Of a stretch of 64,000 nt of DNA, positions 53,474 to 62,863 are shown piece after piece. The DNA is taken from assembly GCA_029834535.1 (NCBI GenBank), contig JAQMWT010000348.1, forward strand, positions 124,001-188,000, given 5' to 3'. Within the stretch, counting starts at the first letter, position 1. Every line of letters starts with the position of its first letter. This DNA is from Chrysophaeum taylorii. Its lineage: Eukaryota > Sar > Pelagophyceae > Pelagomonadales > Pelagomonadaceae. A program made the position numbers and the translations under genes. The notes beneath the pieces are model-generated. The model did no database searches and was not told the origin of the DNA. It saw only the letters and a program-made list of their open reading frames with translations.

Positions 53474-54947
53474 TTGCGCTGTGGTGGGCGCGATAGTTTT
53501 TTCGTTATCATGACGCGCACGCACTGCGAGAGTTGGGTTCTCCAGTATGCCCAGGATCATGATATCAATTGCTCAAATCAATGGTCGATGAGTGTCTCGT
53601 CACGCCAGCCGCCGAATGGCGCGCCTTCGAACGACCATCGAAAGCAGCGCGCCTACACCGCGCAGCAGCTGCTTCCAGTTATTCTATCCGCTTTGCTTCA
53701 CGACCTCGAAAAGAAGAAGAAAGAAGAACGCAAAGCAACGCCGAGCGGATTGGTTTCCATTTTACGAGAGTTTGTTCCTCGGAAAGTAGACATCGAATTC
53801 GCGTACCGGCTGCTGAAACACACGCGGGCTGTGATATACGGGAAGCCAGAGGATGATGTTAAGGCCATAACTCATATCGAGCAAGCATGTGCTGCAGGTG
53901 GCTGCTGCAGTGGCATCCATCTCAAATTTATCCACGTCAACGCAGCGAAGGCCAAGTCCATGCATCTCGAGGCCGAGAAGCTCCAATTCGGGCGGGAACA
54001 GGAGCGCCTGATGAAAGGGAAGCTGATCAAGGAGAAGGCCAAGTTTGATCCTACGACTGTTCCTCTAAAAATGTATGACGATCTGGGCGAGGACATACGA
54101 TTCGTCATCAGCAACTCGGTACGCTCCCAATTCGCATACGGGCTCCTTCCGGATTGCTCCAACGTGAGCTTCGGTGATTTCACCCACACCAAGGCGGGTT
54201 GCTTGGGCGGGATTGTCAAGCTGGCATCCTGCAAAAAAGAGCACTACAATCTCTTTTTCTGGCCTTTGGCTGACGAGAGCACGACGGCGACGAAGATGAC
54301 GACGGCGATGAATATGACAACGTCGACGTGTTCACTGACGACGAAGAAGGCGATCGCGACGCTCCTCGAGATGGCCCGCCTTCTGACACACCGGCCACTG
54401 CTGGAGACGAACCGTGGCTGGCTGCCCCATCCGTTGCTGGAGACCAACTGTGGCCATCTGTCGAGGACAAGGTGCTCGTGGCCGAGGAGCCGAGGAGAAG
54501 GCTGCGAAAGCCCAAGCCGCCATTTTGAAGGAACGCAAGCGAAGCTTCCGAGACGAAGAGATGTCTGATGAGGAAGCAGCGCCGAATTTGCAGCAACCCC
54601 ACGCGTCACAGCAACCCGCCGCGGGTGTCTGTGAGCCGATCTTGAAAGGCATTCGAGGTGCGACTGCCAAGGCGATTGCTCGGGACTTTCAGGCTCGTCC
54701 ATTCGCTCATGTGCAGGAAACCACCCAGTCGCGCTTAGAACCAGGCCAAAAGTGCGCAGTTGCTGGGTGCTTCGTGGGACTGCCATCGCAGCACACGTGT
54801 TCACGCTGCCAGCGGTTTATTCACCTACAGTGCGCTGCACGCGCTCAGGGAGTTGATGAAAACGACCGGCAAAACGACTGCTGGGAACCCAAGTGCGAGC
54901 CAATTCGCAAGCCACAGCGCGAGGTGAAACGCCGCCGTGGCAAATAG
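53474..54947 (+). pseudogene. Transposase-like protein with C-terminal zinc finger, frameshifted
   Basis: The first frame (53474-54250) encodes about 260 aa. Its core reads FVISNSVRSQFAYGLLPD, then NVSFGDFTHTKAGCLGGIV, then HYNLFFWPLADE. This resembles the start of a DDE transposase, where an Asp is followed by a conserved hydrophobic strand and the E of the next block (Mutator-like style). After an acidic low-complexity part in a second frame, a third frame (to 54947) ends in a Cys/His cluster (CAVAGC, CSRCQRFIHLQC, C..KC) like a PHD-type finger, then a basic tail. At least two frame changes show it is dead or contains unrecognised introns. Confidence 0.5.
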
Positions 54948-56582
54948 CTCTTCAGAACAACCATGCTGCACCCGCCCGTGTCCTGCCGAGGGCAAGGCGC
55001 TGTTCATGGTAGTTTCCACTCAGACAAGCTGCGACGTGCGATTCTTGCGCATGCAGCCCTCTTTCTTGCTCATGCGACGTGCGACGATCTTTCTTATGCT
55101 TGCGCATGCGACTTTCTTGCGCACGTCCACCCCATCGCTGTCCGTTGAGAACACAACTCTCCCGTACAACCCTTCTTCTTCCCTTCTCAATAACCCCTGG
55201 ATTGACCTCCAAGCACCCACAAGCACCCCCCGCCTCTTTGCAGTCGACCTTTAAAACCCCCTCGAGTGCACCTCTCGGCAGACGACCTATGGATCGTGCT
55301 TACGCTCATCTTCATAGATTAGCGCGCCCCGTAGGCACGTAGTTTTACATGTTAAAGCCAGGTGCAGTTCTACGTATCGTCTGTCGTGCGCCTAGGCTAG
55401 GGGAACTAACCAGCTCCCTGAATTCTAACCTACCAGATCCACATGTTGAGGCGGGATAGTTCTTCAGTTCTCTTCCCACTGCATTTCAGAATCCTCTGGA
55501 GCGTGTGGCAATCCTAAAACCCCGTATGTCTGCCATCACCTGCCTCAGTGCACTTGCATGCTCCCATTCACTCGCATGCATGATTCCCTATGCTTACCCC
55601 CGGCGAGGCCCCAATTAGCCATTCAGCCGAAGAAGAGCCTTCACGCGGAAGTTCACCGACGAAAAGCACCGGGGGTGACCAGCAGTGCCCCGCAGCACTG
55701 CCCCGGCCCTAACTTGGAGTATATGGAAGATGGGGTAGGAACCTACATTTCTGGTTCAGGCGATGGACCGAGCAGAGTCCCGGCGAGGGCCACGGGGCAC
55801 CGGGGCAGGCCGAGGCTCCGCGTCTATTGTCACGGCGCGGCGCAATTGCCCCGAAGAGCAGTCGAGCCTCGCCGCGTGCCACAAAATGTAGTACACATCT
55901 GCTGGCACGAGCAACTCACCAGGCCCGGCGGCCGTTCGCAACATCCATTGCGTTGGTAACACAGGCGCGCACCGCCGGCCCGTCTGCGGGCATCTAGATA
56001 CTAGAAGTATTCGAAACAACCCGTGACGGGACCATTACCCGTGAAAAATCCTGGTCAACCTTCGGGTCACATCACTGGTTCCGCCTTCGGCAAGCAGGGT
56101 CACATTACTGGTTTCTAAAAACCAGTGACGCGACCCGTTTTTTGTGTCGCTCCGGAGCTCCGTCCTGGAACGAGTGATGTGACCCGAGAGGACGAGTGAT
56201 GTGTCTTTAAATGTCGACTGCTAAGAGGGGTGTGTGTGTGTGGAGCATGAAGGATGTTTGTCTTTAAATGTCGATGCTAAGAGGGGGGTGTGTGTGGGGA
56301 GGATGTGGGTGGGTTTGTGGGGTAGGAGTGATGTGCCTGACGGGCGGAGATAAGTAAGCGGGGCCTAGTCGGGGTCATCGTCGAGTGATGTGTCTTTGAA
56401 TGTCGACTGCCAAGAGGGGGGTGTGTGTGGGGAACATGAAGAGTGATGTGTCCTATTTATAATTAGGGTAAGTGATGCGGGTGAGGAGTCAGTGATATGA
56501 GGCGAGAAATTAAAAAAACCAGTGATGTACCCTTGGTGCGAGTGATGTGACCTCAAGAACCAGCGATGTGACATTTACCCTA

Positions 56583-58836
56583 ATAAATAACCACCTTTTC
56601 CTTTAATTCTTGGTACCCAACAACAAACAACAGACATGGACGGACGATCTTGTGGACGTCGACTTTTTTTTCAAGCACCAAGGACGTCCGTCCGTCCACA
56701 TTATTATTAACGATTCCCGAGCCAAAGGATGGAAGTGAAGTGCCCCAATATTCAAAGGCGTACCGCACGAGCAGCGCGCGCTCGATCCTAAGCAGCTAGC
56801 TCCACGTCGTTGTGGCAGCCGATGCGAGGGCAGCAGTGATATATCTCGACGTTCTCGCTGAGTCGAGTCGATGAGCTCCTGCGCAATTGAATCTTTTACG
56901 ATTAAAGCCCGCACCGTCGCTGCCGTGAACACCGGCTCTTCTCGCTGCGGATCTCTTATCGGAGCGATTTCTCCGACTCTATAGTTGCTTATGCAGAAAG
57001 AATATCGCGTTCGAGACGCTCGTTTCGGCGTCCGCTGACATTGACGACCCGCTGTGCCTTACCACGCTCGCATTTTTCTCCGAATGCGCGCGCTGAGCGA
57101 CAATCGCGTTGGTCTAAGCGGGAAATTCGCGATCTCTGCGACGGACCACCCAGAGAGGCAGGGCGGACGTGTTCCCCGCGATCACGTCATCACTACGACG
57201 ACGGAGTTGTCATTAAACGATATGCGCGGAGCGAGCACCCACCGACGCACTCGTCGTCGCGTTTTTTTTTTCTCGAGGCTGCGAAGCCTCTGACCATAAC
57301 TGCGCTCTTCGTCGATACGACGAGAGCCCGTCCGTGGCGCTCCTTGCAAATGGAACAAGCGGACTGTGTCGAGCGCAGTTTGTCTGTCTTCTCGTGCCAG
57401 TATGCATTCCGCGAGTTCTACCACCACCACCGCGATGTTCTAGGCGCCGTCTGTGCGTGGGTCCCCTTGCACCACACCGTCCGCGAGCGGCGCGGCGCGC
57501 ATTTTCTGCGCGTTGGACGCTGCGCGACGCTCGCCTCCTCGGACGCAAGAATACTTTCGTCCCGATGGCGAGTTGTTGTTGTCTTCGCACGACGACTTAC
57601 TACGTTGTGTACTCCGCGACATTTTTTTTTTCTCGGACTACACCTCGACACGCATCTCGGGTGGTGGTATCCGCCGGGCGTTGTTCGGCTGCTCAAATAA
57701 GAATGCGGACCGAGTGTGTTAAATGATGAGATGGAACGACCGAGCAGTAGTCACTCGAAGAGAAGCGATCGATTCAGTTACTGGGAAACCGATTGTGCTC
57801 GTGGGCGACTTGATGCAGCGTTGTCGCGCTTTCAGGTTCGCCACCCGAGGCCCCGAGCGAGCAGATTTACTTGGCGAGAGGCCGGTTGCGAAAATCTTTG
57901 CCACAACAACTGGAAACCGAGGAAGATATCGACGACAGACGAGCCGCGGCCCCCAGGGGCGCAACCAAGACGTGGGCTGCTGCTGAGGCACGACAACGCA
58001 CAACGAGCTGTTGCTCGACCCCTTTTTTCGCGGGTCTTTAGGAAAGTGGATGGATCAAGGTCGCGGGATATCTTATCTGCGAGAGATCGCGAAATTCGGA
58101 AAACTCCAGGGCTTTGAGGTGAGCTGTGTGGCGAAGCCACCGGAGCATGGTGGTTCCTTGGACGAAGACGACGGAATCGAGCGGCCGCGGAGAGGCTGCT
58201 TCTGGCCGGGCGTCGCGCGCGCTTCGCTAACCTAGTCGCGGGACCCTCCTCCTTGTCGACTCCGTGACGCGTCGTCGAGCGCGCGGAGCCGCTTGAATGT
58301 CCCTGCCGGCCGAACCATGGGGTACCAGCGGTTGCGACCGTCAGAATTCTTTCGGCGAGCGATATTCCGTCGATCGACGGCAGAAACGCCAAAGCGCGAG
58401 CGCCTAGCGTTCTCCGAAACCCAGCGAGGTGGTTCGCGCGCAAATCGACGCGATGGTCCGGGTCTCGTCGAGGTTGCTGACTCAAAAAGGATAATAAAAA
58501 CTCTTCGGCTTTGGAGGGATCTTCTGGTTGTCAAGCGTTTTCCCACAGATCGTCGTCCAGATGATCGTTGACGCGCGGTCGCGGACCCCGGCGACCTCGT
58601 TTCTCTTCTTCGGCGATGGCTCGATCGAGAAAAAATGGTGGTAGGTTCCTGATGCTCGGCAGCGGCGCCTCCTAACCGGACAAAGACGACCTCATCCGGC
58701 TCGTTGAATTTTTTTTTTGGTGGCGGCCGTCTTCTCTCCGTGGATTCAATTCTGAAGCGAAAGACGGCAATAATTTTCGGCGTAGCACGGTGGTTTGTCG
58801 ACGACGGCGTACCGACGAGGGTCCCCGTTATTTTGC

Positions 58837-58874
<38 letters not shown>

Positions 58875-59042
58875 ACCAGGCTCTGGGTGACGACGCTGGT
58901 AGCTTCCGGGCGGCTTACTATTCTCAAACCCCGAGAGCACGAGAGTGAGGACGCGCGGCAGCGGAGAAGGAAGTATCCTCCCTCCGGTAAGACAAGTAGA
59001 GCCGCCCCTACGCCATCCGGGAGAGCCGGCGACTAGGCGTCA
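56583..59042. other. Gene-free, degenerate sequence
   Basis: 2.4 kb without a supported gene. Short frames at 57716-58117 overlap in different phases (GKPIVLVGDLMQRCRAFRF; SRFTWREAGCENLCHNN) and may be remains of an old element. A CAA microsatellite lies at 58837-58875 and poly-T tracts at 57246, 57602 and 58709. I see no RNA gene. Confidence 0.4.
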
Positions 59043-59753
59043 TCATCGGCGGGTGAGGAGGAGGGGGGCGACGAGCGAAAGGAGGGCTGCGAGTTTGAGC
59101 CCCTCGCACGCCACGTAGAGAACGTGCAAGGCAGGTCGTGTGTTTTTGCTTCGCGACGACGACGACGACGACTCTGACGACGACTCTGACGACTCCGACT
59201 CTGACGACTCCTCTGACGACTCCGACTCTGACGACTCCTCTGACGACTCCTTTGACGAGCGGAGAGAGAGCGTCTCCCGGTAGCGCGCCTGTTGCGTGGT
59301 TGCCAAGAGGTTGTCGACGACGTAGGGGTGATGTTTGAGGGTTTCGAAGATGACGTTCTCGCCCTGGCGCGCGAGGCGTGGGGTGAGGACGAAGGCCTGG
59401 ATCACGGTCACGGAAGTCGCGACGAGGATCGGGGGAAGTGGTGGGCCGAGAGACCAGAGCGTCGCGCACAGGGCGAGCTCGACCGCGTTGAGGGCGGGGA
59501 AGACGGTGCGGCCGACGTCGAGGGCAAAGGCGCGGGGCAGGAAGGGCGAGCGGAATTTGACCCATGCCTCGAGAAAGGAAATGGCGAGGACGAATCCGGT
59601 CCAGGTGCTCGCGACGACCGCGGCCGCGGCGTTCGAGGGAGGCACGCGGAGACGAAAGCAGAGTCCCGCGGCCGCGTAGGTCGCGCCGAGTGTCCGCGCG
59701 GGGGGCGGTGCCAGCGCCCGCGCCGCAACGAAGAGGAAGAAGAAGAAGCGCAT
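59043..59753 (-). CDS. Small multi-pass membrane protein
   Basis: 236 aa with an N-terminal hydrophobic leader (MRFFFFLFVAARALAPPP, ALAP resembling a plastid-type cleavage site). Then there are about three membrane segments: VVASTWTGFVLAISFL, LNAVELALCATLWSL and PPILVATSVTVIQAF. A fourth is at the end (LKLAALLSLVAPLLL). The block SFLEAWVKFRSPFLPRAFALDVGRTVFPALNAVE looks strongly conserved. From memory it recalls a family of small bacterial and algal integral membrane proteins of unknown role. A Ser/Glu repeat (from a repeated 15-18-bp unit, 59150-59260) is inserted in a loop. It is divergent from the coiled-coil gene. Confidence 0.65.
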   Translation of the reverse strand: MRFFFFLFVAARALAPPPARTLGATYAAAGLCFRLRVPPSNAAAAVVASTWTGFVLAISFLEAWVKFRSPFLPRAFALDVGRTVFPALNAVELALCATLWSLGPPLPPILVATSVTVIQAFVLTPRLARQGENVIFETLKHHPYVVDNLLATTQQARYRETLSLRSSKESSEESSESESSEESSESESSESSSESSSSSSRSKNTRPALHVLYVACEGLKLAALLSLVAPLLLTRR

Positions 59754-59799
59754 TGAGGGTTCGGATCACAAGCAAGGTAACGCCAAAGGATACGAAAAA
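59754..59799. promoter_or_regulatory. Bidirectional promoter, 46 bp
   Basis: The two divergent ATGs at 59753 and 59800 leave 46 bp, containing GGATCACAAGCAAGG. Confidence 0.5.
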
Positions 59800-60444
59800 A
59801 TGCTCGGCGCCGCGCGAAGCGCTCGGGTGCGCGCCGAGGGCGAGCTCCAGGCGATCGCGAACCGCGTCGCGCACCTGCAGGCGGCGGAGGAGCGGGCGCT
59901 AAAAAAGGTGGAGGCGACGCAAAAACGGACCGAGGAGATTTTGGCGCTGAAAGCCCGGCGAGAAAGCCGGAGTCTGGAGCGGATTGGGGTGACGCGGGAC
60001 GCCGAGGGTGCGAGGAAGGATGCCCGAAGCGCCGTGCGAGAACGACGGCGAGAGACGCGGCGGAATTTGAGCCTGGCCAAGGAGGCGGCGGCCGAGCGGC
60101 GGCAGCGCGCGGGAGCCGCGGGGCGCGAGGAGGCGCGAGAGGCGCGGGAAGCAGCGGAAAAAGGAAGACGAGCTCAGCGCGACGAGAAGAAGGCGCAGCA
60201 CGCCGGCGTGCGTCGTGACCGGGAGGCGGCGGCGCAGCAGCGACGAGCGGCCGCGCAGCGAGACGCCGAGCGGAGGGAGGCCGAGACGGCCGCGGCTATC
60301 GCGCGCGAGGCGATTCGAAAGCAAGAAGCCAACGCGCTCCGCGACCGCATGACGGCGCAGGAGGCCGCGTTGCTCCACAAACTCCGAGAGACCCACCAAG
60401 CCCAGCACGACGCCTACGCTGCCTTGGAGGCTTCCCTAAGATAA
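59800..60444 (+). CDS. Coiled-coil protein, 214 aa
   Basis: An almost uninterrupted helix rich in Ala, Arg, Glu and Gln. The N-terminal part AIANRVAHLQAAEERALKKVEATQKR has regular heptads. The middle is low-complexity REA/RRA. The end HKLRETHQAQHDAYAALEASL regains pattern. The family is unknown, and the style resembles axonemal or cytoskeletal coiled-coil proteins. The stop overlaps the stop of the convergent Obg gene by 9 nt. Confidence 0.65.
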   Translation: MLGAARSARVRAEGELQAIANRVAHLQAAEERALKKVEATQKRTEEILALKARRESRSLERIGVTRDAEGARKDARSAVRERRRETRRNLSLAKEAAAERRQRAGAAGREEAREAREAAEKGRRAQRDEKKAQHAGVRRDREAAAQQRRAAAQRDAERREAETAAAIAREAIRKQEANALRDRMTAQEAALLHKLRETHQAQHDAYAALEASLR

Positions 60445-62178
60445 TAATATTGGAAACTCGGAGGAGGAGGAGGAGGAGGACTCCTCGTCATCCGCGAGAT
60501 GAAAATCGTCTCTCGCCTCCGCCTGGGCCTGGTGTATGTTGCGCGCGAGTTCGACGTGCTGGTCCCAGCCGAGGGGGTCGTAGGCGAGGTCGATGTCGTC
60601 GCCGATCATGACGACGTCCCTCGGCATCGCGCCGCGGGTTTTGAGGGCTTCCGAGACGCCAAGGGCGTCGAGCTGGCGCGCGAACCGCGCGATCGCGTCC
60701 GGCTGGTCGAAGTTCGTCATCGAAGCGATCTTCTCGATGCGGGGGGAAACGATGCGCCACGAGCCGGGGGCGCCGTGGTCGCGGCCGTCGAGAAGGTCCC
60801 AGGATCGATCCGGGTTGTCGCGCGAATTCGCGAAGGGTGGGTCAAAGTCGACCTCGACCGTCGCGAGCCGCGGGCGGGTTTTTTCGGCATCGCAGAAGCG
60901 GCGGAGCTTTCGCATAAGGTGGTCGACACCTTTGCGCGTCGTCGCGCTGACCGCGGCGACGCGTTCGTGGCCGACCTCCGCTCGGACGTCGCGCACCAAG
61001 CGGGCCGCGTCCTTCCTGTCGATGGCGTCGCACTTGTTCAAGGCGACGACGCGGGGCTTGGTGGCGAGGGATTCCGAATAAGAACCGAGCTCGGCATCGA
61101 TGGTCCGGAGGTCGGCGATAGGGTCTTCGGACGTCGCGTCGACGACGTGGAGGAGAACGCGACAGCGCTCGACGTGTCTGAGAAAGGCGTCGCCCATGCC
61201 CGCGCCCAGGTGGGCGTTTTCGATCAGCCCCGGAACGTCAGCCAAAACGAGGCCGCGGTCGTCCGCCGAAGTTACCTCCTGTTCTTCGGGTCGCTGCTCT
61301 CCGAGCGCGAGAGCGATCTGCGATCTCGCGTACGCGTCTTCCGACTCTGATCCCGACCGCTGGCGGCTCTGGCGCCGGCGACCCTTTTTCGTGAGGCCTC
61401 CTATGCTCGAGCGCCGCGCGCGCGTCGCGAGGGCCCCGCGGCCCGTCGGACTCTGCCGGCTCCGCGCGTAGCTTTCTGGTTCCCAGACGCCGAGGTTCGG
61501 CACTACGGTCGTGAACGCGTAGGCCGCGATCTTCGGACGCGCGGCCGTCGCCGCAGCGAGGAGCGTCGACTTCCCCGCGTTCGGCAACCCCACCAGCCCC
61601 ACGTCCGCCGCGAGCCGTAGCTCGAGCCGCACCACGCGCCTCGCCCCCCGCTCCCCTCTCTCTGCCAGCTTGGGCGCGACCAGCCTATCGCTCTTGAACG
61701 CCGCGTTCCCCCTGCCGCCCCGCCCCCCGCGCGCCACCACCAGCCGCTCCCCGTCCTTCACGATCTCGCCCGCGACGCGCTGCGTCTCCCACTCGCGGAC
61801 GATCGTTCCGGGGGGCACGCGCACCTCGACGTCCTCGGACCGCGACGCGTGCTTCTTCGACCCCTGGCCGTTCGCGCCCTTGGCCGCCTGGTACTTGCTT
61901 TTCCGCCGCGCGACGCCCAAAGTATTCAGCCGGCTGTCGCACACCAGCACCACCGACCCCCCTTGCCCGCCGTTCCCGCCGCTCGGGCCCCCGAGGGGGG
62001 TTCCCCACTCGCGCCGGAACGCGAGGCACCCGTCGCCACCGTCACCTCCATGCACCTCTAACCGCGCCTCGTCCCAGAACCCCAAATCCTTCGCGCGCGC
62101 CGCGTTATTATTGGGAGGCACCACGAGCGCGCTGCTGCTGCTGCTGGACGCGATCGCCACCAACAACCTGATCATCAC
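60436..62178 (-). CDS. Obg-type GTPase with OCT domain, probably plastid ribosome assembly factor
   Basis: Obg GTPases act in large ribosomal subunit assembly. The 580-aa protein has a leader (MMIRLLVAIASSSSSSALVV), then the glycine-rich Obg fold (VHGGDGGDGCLAFRRE to about 190). The G domain follows with GLPNAGKST (197-205), DVPGLIE (314-320), NKCD (381-384) and SAT. The C-terminal OCT domain (GSWRIVSPRIEKIASMTNFD..) is present, which separates Obg/ObgC from mitochondrial forms lacking it. An insertion of about 75 residues (233-308), basic and Ser/Arg-rich, lies between G2 and G3 and is unusual. Leader plus OCT suggests the chloroplast. The last residues are acidic and Ser-rich. Confidence 0.92.
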   Translation of the reverse strand: MMIRLLVAIASSSSSSALVVPPNNNAARAKDLGFWDEARLEVHGGDGGDGCLAFRREWGTPLGGPSGGNGGQGGSVVLVCDSRLNTLGVARRKSKYQAAKGANGQGSKKHASRSEDVEVRVPPGTIVREWETQRVAGEIVKDGERLVVARGGRGGRGNAAFKSDRLVAPKLAERGERGARRVVRLELRLAADVGLVGLPNAGKSTLLAAATAARPKIAAYAFTTVVPNLGVWEPESYARSRQSPTGRGALATRARRSSIGGLTKKGRRRQSRQRSGSESEDAYARSQIALALGEQRPEEQEVTSADDRGLVLADVPGLIENAHLGAGMGDAFLRHVERCRVLLHVVDATSEDPIADLRTIDAELGSYSESLATKPRVVALNKCDAIDRKDAARLVRDVRAEVGHERVAAVSATTRKGVDHLMRKLRRFCDAEKTRPRLATVEVDFDPPFANSRDNPDRSWDLLDGRDHGAPGSWRIVSPRIEKIASMTNFDQPDAIARFARQLDALGVSEALKTRGAMPRDVVMIGDDIDLAYDPLGWDQHVELARNIHQAQAEARDDFHLADDEESSSSSSSEFPILLS

Positions 62179-62661
62179 CCTCTAGTTGAACACCGAAACA
62201 GATCCGTTAGTTATTCTTCTTCTTCTTCTTCTTCTTCTGTCTCTCTACACGATTGATTATTAACAAGATACACGCCAGGACGAGGCTGCAGTCGATTGGG
62301 GAATCGCCGTGCTTGGTGGAGGCATGGGGGAAAGGACCTATTCTAATTTTCGGCTGAAGTCCGCCTGCCTGTTGCCAACCAGCGACCGTAGTAGAATAGA
62401 AGTGGCGGGCAGACAGATTGGGCTTTCTTCTTCTTCTTCTTCTTCTTCTTCTTCTCTGCCGACGACTCTGATGATGCGCACAACTCGGCAGCAGCAAATG
62501 TCTATTTATTATTATTGAGAGAGAAGAGCCCCACCTTGGCGCCCCATCACGACGACGACGACGACGGCACCTGGTGCTGCTGCGTGGCGTGTTGTGCCGA
62601 AAAATGAACGAATGAATATATGATAGGTAAGAAGGGCGGGGTGTTGTGCCGAAAAAAGTTT

Positions 62662-62701
<40 letters not shown>

Positions 62702-62863
62702 CAGACAAAAGAGGTCGCTCACGAATCGTGACGTCAGTGGTGAACGCTTTTGTGGATACCTACATCAAGCAGATGTCTAAAATAAGCCACGTCATTGTAG
62801 GAGGGTTGCAGGAGATGAGTGACGCAAGAGGAAGTGCACCGGAACTGCAGCGCATTGCACAAA
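62179..62863. other. Intergenic region with microsatellites
   Basis: No gene. TTC runs (62217-62240, 62428-62455), a CGA run (62548-62566) and about 17 CT units (62666-62697) are visible. GTGTTGTGCCGAAAAA occurs twice (62588 and 62641). Confidence 0.6.

Larger units (their letters stand above)
52587..56580. mobile_element. DNA transposon with 40-bp inverted ends, flanked by TA
   Basis: GGGTAAATGTC..CATC.CTGGTTCTTGAGG is found at 52587 and, inverted, at 56580 (40 bp with two mismatches). TA stands on both outer sides. Inward of each end lie irregular arrays of CACATCACT, about seven on the left and more than ten on the right. The inside carries a transposase-like frame and a zinc-finger-like end, both with frame changes. 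The right part (56200-56440) also contains the TTTAAATGTCGACTG blocks found in the Helitron-like arms. The superfamily is undetermined. Confidence 0.75.

Noticed and set aside
58232-58927. Minus-strand frame with a run of cysteines
   Set aside because: The Cys run is a CAA microsatellite read in reverse; the rest has no family signal.
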